DNA from: Candidatus Kapaibacterium sp. | GTDB lineage: Bacteria > Bacteroidota > Ignavibacteria > Kapaibacteriales > HRBIN21 | Assembly (NCBI GenBank): GCA_938084565.1 | Contig: CALKEU010000007.1 | Location: 51,039-115,038, forward strand | Direction of reading: 5' to 3' | DNA: 64,000 nt | Shown here: one piece after another, positions 52,117 to 59,597 of the stretch | Numbering within the stretch: the stretch's first letter is position 1 | Layout of the letters: each line of letters starts with the position of its first letter | The notes under the pieces: model-generated | Databases searched by the model: none | What the model saw: only the letters and a program-made list of their open reading frames with translations | Told to the model about the DNA's origin: nothing | Made by a program: the position numbers and the translations under genes

Positions 52117-52944
52117 ATGCTCGAACAGCGAATCCAACTCCAACTTGTCCCCGTGGAGAGGCTCGTACTCCACGAAGAGAGTGAGCCGCAGCGTGTTGCC
52201 CTTCTGGTAGAGCTCCTGCGCCACAGTGGTCTGCTCCGTAACCCTCCGATTGTGGCCCCTCTAGATGCGGAGCGCTATCTCGTATTGGATGGGGCAACAC
52301 GGGTGATGGCCTTTGTGCACCTGGGAATCCCGACGATTGTAGCTCAGCTCGTTGCCTATCCCAGCGCGCAGGTACAGCTGCAGACGTGGATCCATCTTTT
52401 ACCGCATCTGTCGCTGGAGCAACTTGCTCAGCTCGCTCTCGAGTGCGGCCTCATTCCGCGGGAGATGTCGGCAGAAGAGGCACAGGAGGCATTGGCGCAG
52501 CGGCGTGCCCTCGCGTCGGTTAGGAATTTGCAGTCACGTGGCTTCATCCTCGAGCCTTCCCCTGCCGACGCAGGATTTCCTATGCTCCTCCGCGCCTTTG
52601 TCCACCGTTACCGGCAAGTGGCTCCGTATGAGCGTATCAGCCATCAGGAGCAGGAGCTGTTCCTGCGCCATCGTGGATGGACAGCGGCTCTCTCGATTGC
52701 CTTCCCGCCGTTGACCCCGGAGGAGATTCGTGCATTGGCTCTCCGCGGCGATCCTCTCCCCGCAGGCATTACGCGACATATCGTCGCGGGGCGGCTCCTC
52801 CACGTCGATATTCCCCTCGATGAACTCCGGCGCCCTGCTCCGCTCGAGGTACAGCGCCAGTGGTTCCAACAGTGGTGGCAAGAGCGCTTACGTCACTGTC
52901 GTCTCCGGTACTATCCCGAACCTACGTTTGTCGTCGAAAGCTGA
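52117..52944 (+). CDS. ParB/sulfiredoxin-fold protein (SbnI/SerK-like)
   Basis: A 275-residue protein. The N-terminal about 95 residues are a ParB-N-like fold: LQLVPVERLVLHEESEP, a short helix, NPPIVAPLDAERYLVLDGATRVMAFVHLGIPTIVAQLV. The DGATR motif is where ParB has GERR and where SbnI and archaeal free-serine kinase have their nucleotide-binding residues. There is no DNA-binding ParB middle domain; the rest (about 100-275) is unrecognised. A regulator or a small-molecule kinase is therefore more likely than a partition protein (inference). The frame stays open upstream of the ATG with no usable start. The next gene begins 10 bp downstream. Confidence 0.7.
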   Translation: MLEQRIQLQLVPVERLVLHEESEPQRVALLVELLRHSGLLRNPPIVAPLDAERYLVLDGATRVMAFVHLGIPTIVAQLVAYPSAQVQLQTWIHLLPHLSLEQLAQLALECGLIPREMSAEEAQEALAQRRALASVRNLQSRGFILEPSPADAGFPMLLRAFVHRYRQVAPYERISHQEQELFLRHRGWTAALSIAFPPLTPEEIRALALRGDPLPAGITRHIVAGRLLHVDIPLDELRRPAPLEVQRQWFQQWWQERLRHCRLRYYPEPTFVVES

Positions 52945-52954
52945 GAGGTATGCG

Positions 52955-53827
52955 ATGCTGCGAATCGGACGCTTTGAGCTGGAGGTACTCGAAACCGGAC
53001 GCTTTGGACTCGACGGCGGAGCAATGTTTGGAGTGGTTCCCAAACCACTCTGGGAACGGGCTTACCATCCCGCCGATGCTGCTAATCGCATCCCCATGGC
53101 AGCCCGAGCTCTCCTGATTCGATGGCCCGGGGGTACTCTCGTAGTCGATACGGGCAATGGGATGAAAATGTCCGAAAAGCAGCGCCAGATTTACGCCCTC
53201 GACACCTCACGGTACTCCCTCGAGAGCTCCCTCCACCGCCTTGGGGTACGTCCAGAGGATGTCACCGCCGTCATCCTGACCCATTTACACTTTGACCATG
53301 CCGGCGGCAGTACTCGTTACGACGAGCACGGAGAGCTCGTTCCGACCTTCCCAAAGGCCCGCTACTACGTCCAACATGAACATCTCCGCTGGGCGCGACA
53401 GCCGACGGAAAAGGACCGCGCCTCTTTCATCCCTGAGGACTTCGAACCCCTCGCTTCTGCCGGGCTTCTGGAAACCCTCGATGGAGAAGGGGAACTCTTC
53501 CCCGGCATTCGGCTGCTTGTCGTACACGGGCATACACGGGCCATGCAGCTTGTACTCGTGCAAGACGGTGGGCGCGGTCTCCTCTACTGTGCTGACCTCT
53601 GCCCAACGGCAGCCCACGTAGCCTATCCCTACATCATGGCCTACGACAATTTTCCGCTGACGACCCTAGCAGAGAAAAAACGCCTGCTTCCCCAAGCCTA
53701 TGAAGAGGGCTGGATTCTCTGCTTCGAGCATGACGCCTATGTCCAAGCAGCCACCCTCCAGCCAACAGCTAAGGGCTTTGCAATCGGAGAAGTCCTGAAC
53801 ATCACGGCCTACGACACTACGGATTGA
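52955..53827 (+). CDS. Metallo-beta-lactamase-fold hydrolase
   Basis: The product is 290 residues from the ATG at 52955, with GAGAGG upstream as a ribosome-binding site; the frame is open upstream inside the ParB-like gene. The metal site is THLHFDHAGG, with further ligands at VVHGHTRAMQ, YCADLCPTAAH and CFEHDAY. The general build (VVDTGNGMKMSEKQRQIYAL before the metal motif) resembles quorum-quenching lactonase and other MBL hydrolases of about 290 residues. The substrate is unknown. It forms a two-gene unit with the ParB-fold gene, 10 bp upstream, and its end overlaps ruvC convergently by 11 bp. Confidence 0.88.
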   Translation: MLRIGRFELEVLETGRFGLDGGAMFGVVPKPLWERAYHPADAANRIPMAARALLIRWPGGTLVVDTGNGMKMSEKQRQIYALDTSRYSLESSLHRLGVRPEDVTAVILTHLHFDHAGGSTRYDEHGELVPTFPKARYYVQHEHLRWARQPTEKDRASFIPEDFEPLASAGLLETLDGEGELFPGIRLLVVHGHTRAMQLVLVQDGGRGLLYCADLCPTAAHVAYPYIMAYDNFPLTTLAEKKRLLPQAYEEGWILCFEHDAYVQAATLQPTAKGFAIGEVLNITAYDTTD

Positions 53828-54371
53828 GGACCCGCTCGGGAAAGCGCTCGAGAAAGGCCTTCCATGACTTGGGAACTGACCTCATAGGCAATTGCAGACG
53901 CCGGAATGCATGGCAGAGAGCAGCAGCGAGAGCATCCGAGCTATCGTACATGCGGGGAGAGAGCTGCAGCCCTAAAAGTGTGCTGACCATGTAACGTACC
54001 TGCTCCTTGGTGGCGTGGCCACGCCCGGTAACGGCTTGCTTGATGGCTCGTGGAGCATACTCCACAACAGGGACTCCTGCTAGTTCAAGAGCCAGAAGAG
54101 CCACACCCCGTGCCTGGGCAAGTTTAGCCAGAGATTGAGCGTTACGGGCGTAGAAGACGCTTTCGACCGCCGCCTCATCTGGGCCGAGACGGCCGACGAT
54201 GGCGCTGAGCTGCTCGAAGATACACCGGAGCCGTTTCGGCAGAGCTTGGCCTGAGCCCTGCACGCGAATGACCCCATGCTCTACCAGGCGTATGCGTCCC
54301 CCCTGCCAGTCGATGACACCATACCCACAGCGGAGACTGCCAGGATCAATCCCGATAATGCGCTCAGGCAT
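53817..54371 (-). CDS. ruvC: Holliday junction endonuclease RuvC
   Basis: The product is 184 residues from the ATG at 54371; upstream in-frame sequence is inside yebC. The acidic catalytic set is Asp9 (IIGIDPG), Glu70 (AAVESVFYARN), Asp143 and Asp146 (YDSSDALAAALCHA). RuvC resolves Holliday junctions with RuvAB, which are not in the window. It overlaps the 3' end of yebC by 8 nt, the common bacterial yebC-ruvC order, and converges on the metallo-hydrolase gene by 11 bp. Confidence 0.96.
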   Translation of the reverse strand: MPERIIGIDPGSLRCGYGVIDWQGGRIRLVEHGVIRVQGSGQALPKRLRCIFEQLSAIVGRLGPDEAAVESVFYARNAQSLAKLAQARGVALLALELAGVPVVEYAPRAIKQAVTGRGHATKEQVRYMVSTLLGLQLSPRMYDSSDALAAALCHAFRRLQLPMRSVPKSWKAFLERFPERVLNP

Positions 54372-55125
54372 GCTGGAGAGACTCCAGAAGGGCGTCGTCC
54401 ATCTCGAAATTGGAGTAGACGTTCTGCACGTCGTCGAGCTCTTCAATGGCCTCCAAGAACTTCAGCAGCCGTTCAGCTTGCTCCCGCTGCTCAATGCGTA
54501 CAGAGCTCTTGGGTGCCCACTCTAGTTTTGCCTCTCGTACGTGCAAGCCTTGTTGGAGGAAGAAGCGTTGGCATTGTGCCAATGCCGAGGGAGCGCAATA
54601 GACGATGTACTCGCCCTCGCTCTGGACGACGTCCTCCGCACCAGCTTCCAGAGCATATTCCAGCATCTGCTCCTCCGATACAGCGGCTGCCTCTACGTAG
54701 AGGACTCCCCGCCGCTCGAAGTTCCAGAGCACGGACCCTGTCTCCCCCAAACTTCCCCCAAGGCGGGTCAGCGTCGAGCGGAGCTGAGAGACCGTCCGAT
54801 TCCGGTTGTCCGTGACCACTTCGATGAGCAGAGCAACTCCAAAAGGAGCATACCCCTCGTAGAGTACCTCCTCTAGCTGCCCCCCTTCGCTTTGGAGCTC
54901 GCCGGTACCGCGCTGAATAGCGCGTCGGATATTCTCCATCGGCATATTGGCTGCACGGGCGTTTTCAATAGCCAGCCGCAGTCGTGGGTTTGCTTCAGGA
55001 TCTCCACCCCCGAGTCGGGCTGCAATGGTGATTTCCCGTGCCAGACGGGTAAAGAGCTTCCCCCGGCGAGCATCAACGGCTGCTTTACGATGGCGGATAT
55101 TTGCCCATTTGCTGTGGCCTGCCAT
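54364..55125 (-). CDS. yebC: YebC/PmpR family protein (TACO1-like)
   Basis: The product is 253 residues from the ATG at 55125, giving the family N-terminus MAGHSKWANIRHRKAAVDARRGKLF. The frame opens further up to 55161, but that region holds the promoter element. The TRLAREITIAARLGGGDPEANPRLRLAIE and ANMPMENIRRAIQRGTGE blocks are invariant in the family. Members act as transcription regulators or as ribosome-associated factors that ease translation of proline stretches (family knowledge). It sits upstream of ruvC with an 8-nt overlap. Confidence 0.96.
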   Translation of the reverse strand: MAGHSKWANIRHRKAAVDARRGKLFTRLAREITIAARLGGGDPEANPRLRLAIENARAANMPMENIRRAIQRGTGELQSEGGQLEEVLYEGYAPFGVALLIEVVTDNRNRTVSQLRSTLTRLGGSLGETGSVLWNFERRGVLYVEAAAVSEEQMLEYALEAGAEDVVQSEGEYIVYCAPSALAQCQRFFLQQGLHVREAKLEWAPKSSVRIEQREQAERLLKFLEAIEELDDVQNVYSNFEMDDALLESLQHA

Positions 55126-55158
55126 GAGCTCCAGCGGAGGAATGGTGGAACAAGCGTA

Positions 55159-55166
55159 CAAATTTA
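55159..55166 (-). promoter_or_regulatory. Bacteroidota-type -7 promoter element ahead of yebC-ruvC
   Basis: The minus strand reads TAAATTTG, a perfect TAnnTTTG. The predicted transcription start is near 55152, which gives a leader of about 27 nt to the ATG at 55125. It overlaps the stop codon region of the ATP-grasp-like gene. Confidence 0.6.
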
Positions 55167-56372
55167 CACCCCACGCCCGTTTTCACCGAAGAGGCAGCCC
55201 GACGAGCCCGCCCAGGGCATATCGTTGTAGCGCACTCCCATCATCGCTGCCCTGCCCGTCCGAGCCATGGACATAACGGGTTGTGGTGCACTTGCCTCCG
55301 GCAGCCATACCAGCATCACTCGCAGCTCTACCCGGTTCATCCCAACAGGGGTGTAAACACAGGGGGCGTAGGTCACCCGTTCCTGCAGGATGTACAAGTG
55401 ACGCTCTGCCTCCGGTATGGCCCGGATGTGTTCCAACGTCGGATGCAGTATCACCCCCCGGCCGGCAAAGGAGAAAAGCGGCTTGAGGACGTACTTCTCC
55501 AGGGATTCCGGCAGTTCCGAAAGCTCTGAGAGGCGATAAGCTCGCGGCACTGTAGGATGGTCCAGATACGGCAGGGCCAGCTTGCTCATGCGAAAGTACC
55601 AATTCGGGTGGCCTGCCCATTCGACATCGAGTTCCTCATTCCAGCTGAAAGGCAGCCGAACCCGGTGTTGCTCCAGCTCCTCGACAATGGCTCGATTGAC
55701 AATGCGCCGGATAGGAATCCAGCGCCCATTGCGCAGACGATAAAGACGAGAGCCCACCTTCCGGACGCTGCAGATATCCACCGTCTCAATCCCAAGTTGT
55801 CGCTCCAAGGCCGTGAAATCCGGTCGCGTCTTCTGCTGCTCGGGACGATACTCCAAGAGGACAACCTCACAAGGCTCATGGCCAGCCAACATGGCTTGCC
55901 GCAGAAGCTCCCAGTAAGCTGCATCGGACAGCTGGCCGAACGTATAGCTCCAGCACTCACCGAGCTGATAGATCTCCCGAGCAAGGCGGGCATAGAAGTA
56001 CTGATATCCGAACAGCGAGGGGAAGCCCTGCAGCTCAACCAGACGGATCCCCCAGGAAGCGTCCTCTTGCTCGACGACGGCGAAGTCCACAACGGCAAAG
56101 AGTGGTCGGTCCGGCTCATTGGGGACCCGGTATGGCGCTGGAATCGCTGCGTCAGTCAGTTGGCGATACGATGCGCTCGCACACTGCTGCACCAGCTCTT
56201 GGGCCGCCTGCTCTAACTGTTGTCGGAAGGCGTGCGAGACGAAGATGGGGCATTCGCATATGCGGAACTCAATAGAGCAGCCGACAGCTTCTTCGAGAGC
56301 TCTGCGAAAGCGCTCGTAGCGCTCAGCCGTGTAAATTTTCTCGGCAAAGGTCCGCTGAGCCACCGGAAGCAT
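55164..56372 (-). CDS. Putative ATP-grasp-like protein of unknown substrate
   Basis: The product is 402 residues from the ATG at 56372, one base beyond the upstream gene's stop; in-frame sequence upstream is inside that gene. Features resembling the ATP-grasp fold are KYVLKPLFSFAGRGV (Gly-rich loop with Lys, about 312-326), YILQERV, and RVELRVMLVW near the end, where ATP-grasp enzymes place Mg ligands. The N-terminal half contains CECPIFVSHAFRQQLEQAAQELV, FAVVDFAVV and IRLVELQGFPSLFGYQ. I cannot name a family. It lies in an operon after the FtsB/L-like gene and metG. A peptide- or amine-ligating role is possible (inference). Confidence 0.6.
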   Translation of the reverse strand: MLPVAQRTFAEKIYTAERYERFRRALEEAVGCSIEFRICECPIFVSHAFRQQLEQAAQELVQQCASASYRQLTDAAIPAPYRVPNEPDRPLFAVVDFAVVEQEDASWGIRLVELQGFPSLFGYQYFYARLAREIYQLGECWSYTFGQLSDAAYWELLRQAMLAGHEPCEVVLLEYRPEQQKTRPDFTALERQLGIETVDICSVRKVGSRLYRLRNGRWIPIRRIVNRAIVEELEQHRVRLPFSWNEELDVEWAGHPNWYFRMSKLALPYLDHPTVPRAYRLSELSELPESLEKYVLKPLFSFAGRGVILHPTLEHIRAIPEAERHLYILQERVTYAPCVYTPVGMNRVELRVMLVWLPEASAPQPVMSMARTGRAAMMGVRYNDMPWAGSSGCLFGENGRGV

Positions 56373-56373
56373 C

Positions 56374-56664
56374 TTAGGGGCCTGACAGAGGGGTAGGCAC
56401 AGCGTAGCGGACGGTTGTTGCGATTTCAAATCCCAGCTTTTGCGCAGCTGGAATAATCCGCTCGGGGGCTTCCAGCTGAGCCAAGATCTGCCGCCGCGCG
56501 GCCAAGACAGCTTCCATCGAATCACATGCCCGGCGGAGTGCTGCAATATGACGCAGCCGTTCTTCTATGGTGATGACATTGTGCACGTAACCGATGAGCC
56601 CTATCGAGCCCACCAGCAGCAGCCCAAAGGTAGTCCACTGCGTACGCCGACGGCTTGACATCAT
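56374..56664 (-). CDS. Small bitopic FtsB/FtsL-like septum protein
   Basis: A 96-residue protein with a basic cytoplasmic start (SSRRRTQW), one membrane helix (about 11-28, TTFGLLLVGSIGLIGYVH), a heptad-like segment (about 30-65, ITIEERLRHIAALRRACDSMEAVLAARRQILAQL) and a short end containing RIIPAAQKLGFEI. That end resembles the AxxxLGM motif of FtsL. Such proteins bridge FtsQ and FtsW/I at the division site. The size and topology fit, while sequence evidence is thin. It overlaps metG's stop by 4 nt and precedes the ATP-grasp-like gene by 1 bp. Confidence 0.5.
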   Translation of the reverse strand: MMSSRRRTQWTTFGLLLVGSIGLIGYVHNVITIEERLRHIAALRRACDSMEAVLAARRQILAQLEAPERIIPAAQKLGFEIATTVRYAVPTPLSGP

Positions 56665-58802
56665 CGCACGTGAGCTCCAGCTGGGACCTCCGCTATTGGG
56701 GCTACCAGTACTGGGCTACCATCGGCTGCCATGGCCGCCAAGAGCATACCCTGGGATTCCACCCCCCGGATGACCACTGGTTTGAGGCGCGTAGCCACAA
56801 TCACCTTTTGCCCAATGAGTTCCTCGGGGCGATAGTGTTGTGCTAGCCCCGCTACAACCTGGCGCTGCTCGGAGCCCAGATCGATCTCGAGTCGCAAGAG
56901 CTTCTGCGTACCCACAATTGCTTCGGCAGCCACAATACGCCCAACCCGGAGTCCAAGCCGCTGGAGATCTTCAACCGTTGCATAGGCATCCTCTGTCTGA
57001 GAAGGCGCAGCCGCCGATGAAGCAAGTGCATACAGCTTCTGCCGTTGGAGTTCAATGCGCTGCTCCGGAAATTTGGCAAACAGCAGCCGGGGCTCTTCTA
57101 CGCAATGGCCCGAGCCAAGGAGGGGTCGTCCAGCACGGCTCCACCGATCCCCTGCCCCGGCTTCTCCCGGATCCCCCACAGAAGCAGGGAGCCGCAGGAG
57201 ACTCGACAGACGGCGAGCTGCCAACGGGATTACTGGCGCAAAGAGAATGGCAAAAGCTGCAACAGCCTGCGCGCAGATGAACAATGTTCGGGCGCAGAGT
57301 TCCGGGGCTTCCACCACCGTACGCCACGGGGCCATATCATTGAAGAATTTATTGGCCAACCGCACCAGCGCCATCGTCTCGGCAATAGCCTCCCGGAAAC
57401 GGAACCGCTCGTAGAGTGAGGCTATCTGCACAGGATAGCTCAGCAATGCTTCGACAAAGGCTCGCTCTTCGGTATGCCAACCCTCTCCCCACTGGAGCCC
57501 CTCTCCCTGCCAGACCGCTTCGGCCAGCCGATGCCACTGTTGGCTGAGCTCGGCCGGCACCTCGGGAATACGTCCATCCCAGTAGCGGTAGAGAAACTGC
57601 AGTGTGCGATGCACGAAGTTGCCGAAAGCAGCCACTAGTTCATTGTTAGTACGGGCAGCGAAGTCGTGCCAGGTAAAGTCGGCGTCGCGCGTCTCTGGCA
57701 GATTCGCCGCCAGCGTGTAGCGAAGAGCGTCAACAGCGTGCTCTTCCGGAAAATCGGCCAAGAAGTCTCGCACGTCAATGCTCCAATGTCGAGATTTCGA
57801 GAACTTCTGCCCTTCGAGATTGAGAAACTCATTGGCTGGCACATTCTCCGGCAGCACATATCCGCCATGGGCCATGAGCATGGCGGGGAACATGAGGGTG
57901 TGGAAAACAATGTTGTCTTTGCCGATGAAGGCAATGTAGCGCGTTTGGGGATCGGTCCACCAGAGGCGCCAGAGCTCTGGCTCACCGCGCTCGAAAGCCC
58001 AGCGCTGGGCAATGGAAATGTAGCCGAGAAGAGCTTCGAACCAGACGTAGAGAACCTTACCGCGGGCTTCCGGCAACGGAACCGGTACGCCCCATTCCAG
58101 ATCTCGCGTAATGGGCCGATCTGATAAGCCCTGGCGGAGCCAGCTCCAGGTCTGTTGCAGAACGTTCTCCTTCCATGTGCTGCTTCTACTGGCCACGTAC
58201 TCCTCGAGAAGCGCCTGAAAGCGACTCAGCAGGAAGTACCAGTGCTGCGTGCGGCGCACCACAGGAGGTTTCCCCGTAATGCGGCTTCGTGGCTGGCGCA
58301 GCTCCAGCTGATTGTAGTAGGCTCCACAGCGCTCACATTGATCGCCACGAGCTGCCTCATAGCCACAGTTCGGGCAGATGCCCTCGACATAGCGGTCAGG
58401 AAGGAAGATGTTCGCCTCGGGATCGTAGAACTGCTCCTCCTGCCGGGCTTCGAGATAGCCTTTGTGCAACAAGGCAAGGAAGAAGCGCTGTGCAAACTCA
58501 TAGTGCAATGGATCTGTCGTGCGACCGTAGTAGTCGAAGCTCATCCCGAGTCGGGCAAAGGCATCGGCATTTGCCTGGTGGTAGCGCTCGACGAGCTCTC
58601 TCGGGGATACCCCCTCCTGTTCGGCAGCGATCGTAATCGGGGCTCCATGTTCGTCAGAGCCGCAGAGGAAGAGCACCTCATGCCCTCGCAGGCGAGCATA
58701 ACGAGCATAGAGATCGGCCGGCACGTATGCTCCCGCACAGTGGCCTAAATGGATGTACCCATTGGCGTAAGGAAGTGCTGCTGTGATCAGAATACGCGCC
58801 AT
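56661..58802 (-). CDS. metG: Methionyl-tRNA synthetase with C-terminal tRNA-binding domain
   Basis: A 713-residue class I synthetase. The HIGH-type motif is HLGH (18-21), the zinc knuckle is CPNCGYEAARGDQCERCG and the KMSKS-type motif is KFSKS (about 330-335). The C-terminal about 105 residues are an EMAP-II-like tRNA-binding OB domain (LGLRVGRIVAAEAI, then EQRQVVAGLAQHYRPEELIGQKVIV). It charges initiator and elongator tRNA-Met. It is followed with a 4-nt overlap by a small FtsB/L-like gene. A promoter element precedes it at 58830-58837. Confidence 0.97.
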   Translation of the reverse strand: MARILITAALPYANGYIHLGHCAGAYVPADLYARYARLRGHEVLFLCGSDEHGAPITIAAEQEGVSPRELVERYHQANADAFARLGMSFDYYGRTTDPLHYEFAQRFFLALLHKGYLEARQEEQFYDPEANIFLPDRYVEGICPNCGYEAARGDQCERCGAYYNQLELRQPRSRITGKPPVVRRTQHWYFLLSRFQALLEEYVASRSSTWKENVLQQTWSWLRQGLSDRPITRDLEWGVPVPLPEARGKVLYVWFEALLGYISIAQRWAFERGEPELWRLWWTDPQTRYIAFIGKDNIVFHTLMFPAMLMAHGGYVLPENVPANEFLNLEGQKFSKSRHWSIDVRDFLADFPEEHAVDALRYTLAANLPETRDADFTWHDFAARTNNELVAAFGNFVHRTLQFLYRYWDGRIPEVPAELSQQWHRLAEAVWQGEGLQWGEGWHTEERAFVEALLSYPVQIASLYERFRFREAIAETMALVRLANKFFNDMAPWRTVVEAPELCARTLFICAQAVAAFAILFAPVIPLAARRLSSLLRLPASVGDPGEAGAGDRWSRAGRPLLGSGHCVEEPRLLFAKFPEQRIELQRQKLYALASSAAAPSQTEDAYATVEDLQRLGLRVGRIVAAEAIVGTQKLLRLEIDLGSEQRQVVAGLAQHYRPEELIGQKVIVATRLKPVVIRGVESQGMLLAAMAADGSPVLVAPIAEVPAGAHVR

Positions 58803-58829
58803 TCACACTCCACGGAGCTTTGAGGCTCA

Positions 58830-58837
58830 CAAAAATA
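58830..58837 (-). promoter_or_regulatory. Bacteroidota-type -7 promoter element ahead of metG
   Basis: The minus strand reads TATTTTTG, a perfect TAnnTTTG. The predicted leader to the ATG at 58802 is about 21 nt. The element lies in the 54-bp gap after the rsmI stop. Confidence 0.6.
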
Positions 58838-58856
58838 CACTACGACTCCCCCTTGG

Positions 58857-59597
58857 CTAACGTCGGCCCCACTGCCGCCGAGGCTTTCTGTCCGGCGCAG
58901 AGAGAATGGGACGCCCTTCAAAGCAGAGAACAAACTCCCCGCGGAAGCGGCTGTGGCGGAAGCGCTCCCATAATTCGGCAAAAGTGCCGTAATGATGGGT
59001 CTCATAAGGCAAGGTCAAGTTGCAGCCCAGATAAGCACGCCGATGAGGCATGACGGCGGCGGCATCGGCCAGAAGTTGGCGCAGCCGGTAGGGAGTCTCC
59101 AGGAGAATAACCGTTCGAGGCTCCTCCGCCAATGCCTGCAGCTGACGGCGCCGCTCCTCTGGTTTCCGACTTAAGAGCCCTGCAAAGAGGAACTGATCCG
59201 TAGAGAAACCGCTCCGCACTAGAGCGGTCAGAATACTTGACGGACCGGGCACGACCACCAGGGGCAATTCTTCCTGCAGGATACGGCGAATGAGGAAGAG
59301 CCCCGGATCGGCTATGGCGGGCATCCCGGCATCCGAGATGAGTGCAACGTCTTTGCCCTGCCGGAGATACTCCAGAACACGCTCTGTTGCCTCAACCTCA
59401 TTGTGTTCGTTGAGGCTTTCAAGCGGCCGGTCGATGCGGTGAGCGCGAAGCAAGCGCGCTCCTACCTTGAACTCCTCGCAGAAGACCACCGAGCAGCTCT
59501 TCAAGACTCGCAGAGCTCGTACGGTGATATCGTCGACATTGCCGATGGGGGTGCCGACCACATAGAGCGTACCCGGTTTCACGGATTCAGGGTCCAT
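58857..59597 (-). CDS. rsmI: 16S rRNA (cytidine1402-2'-O)-methyltransferase
   Basis: The product is 246 residues from the ATG at 59597, giving MDPESVKPGTLYVVGTPIGN. The frame is open further upstream within the nuclease gene, but the family N-terminus starts here. The tetrapyrrole-methylase-type SAM site includes GTPIGNVDDIT, CEEFKVGARLL and ISDAGMPAIADPG, followed by VVPGPSSILTALVRSGF. RsmI methylates the ribose of C1402 in the decoding centre together with RsmH. It overlaps the upstream endonuclease gene by 19 nt. Confidence 0.95.
   Translation of the reverse strand: MDPESVKPGTLYVVGTPIGNVDDITVRALRVLKSCSVVFCEEFKVGARLLRAHRIDRPLESLNEHNEVEATERVLEYLRQGKDVALISDAGMPAIADPGLFLIRRILQEELPLVVVPGPSSILTALVRSGFSTDQFLFAGLLSRKPEERRRQLQALAEEPRTVILLETPYRLRQLLADAAAVMPHRRAYLGCNLTLPYETHHYGTFAELWERFRHSRFRGEFVLCFEGRPILSAPDRKPRRQWGRR

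Noticed and set aside
52009..52224. Minus-strand 71-codon frame opposite the start of the ParB-fold gene
   Set aside because: Overlaps the conserved ParB-like N-terminus and the ppiD promoter element; no similarity or ribosome-binding site.
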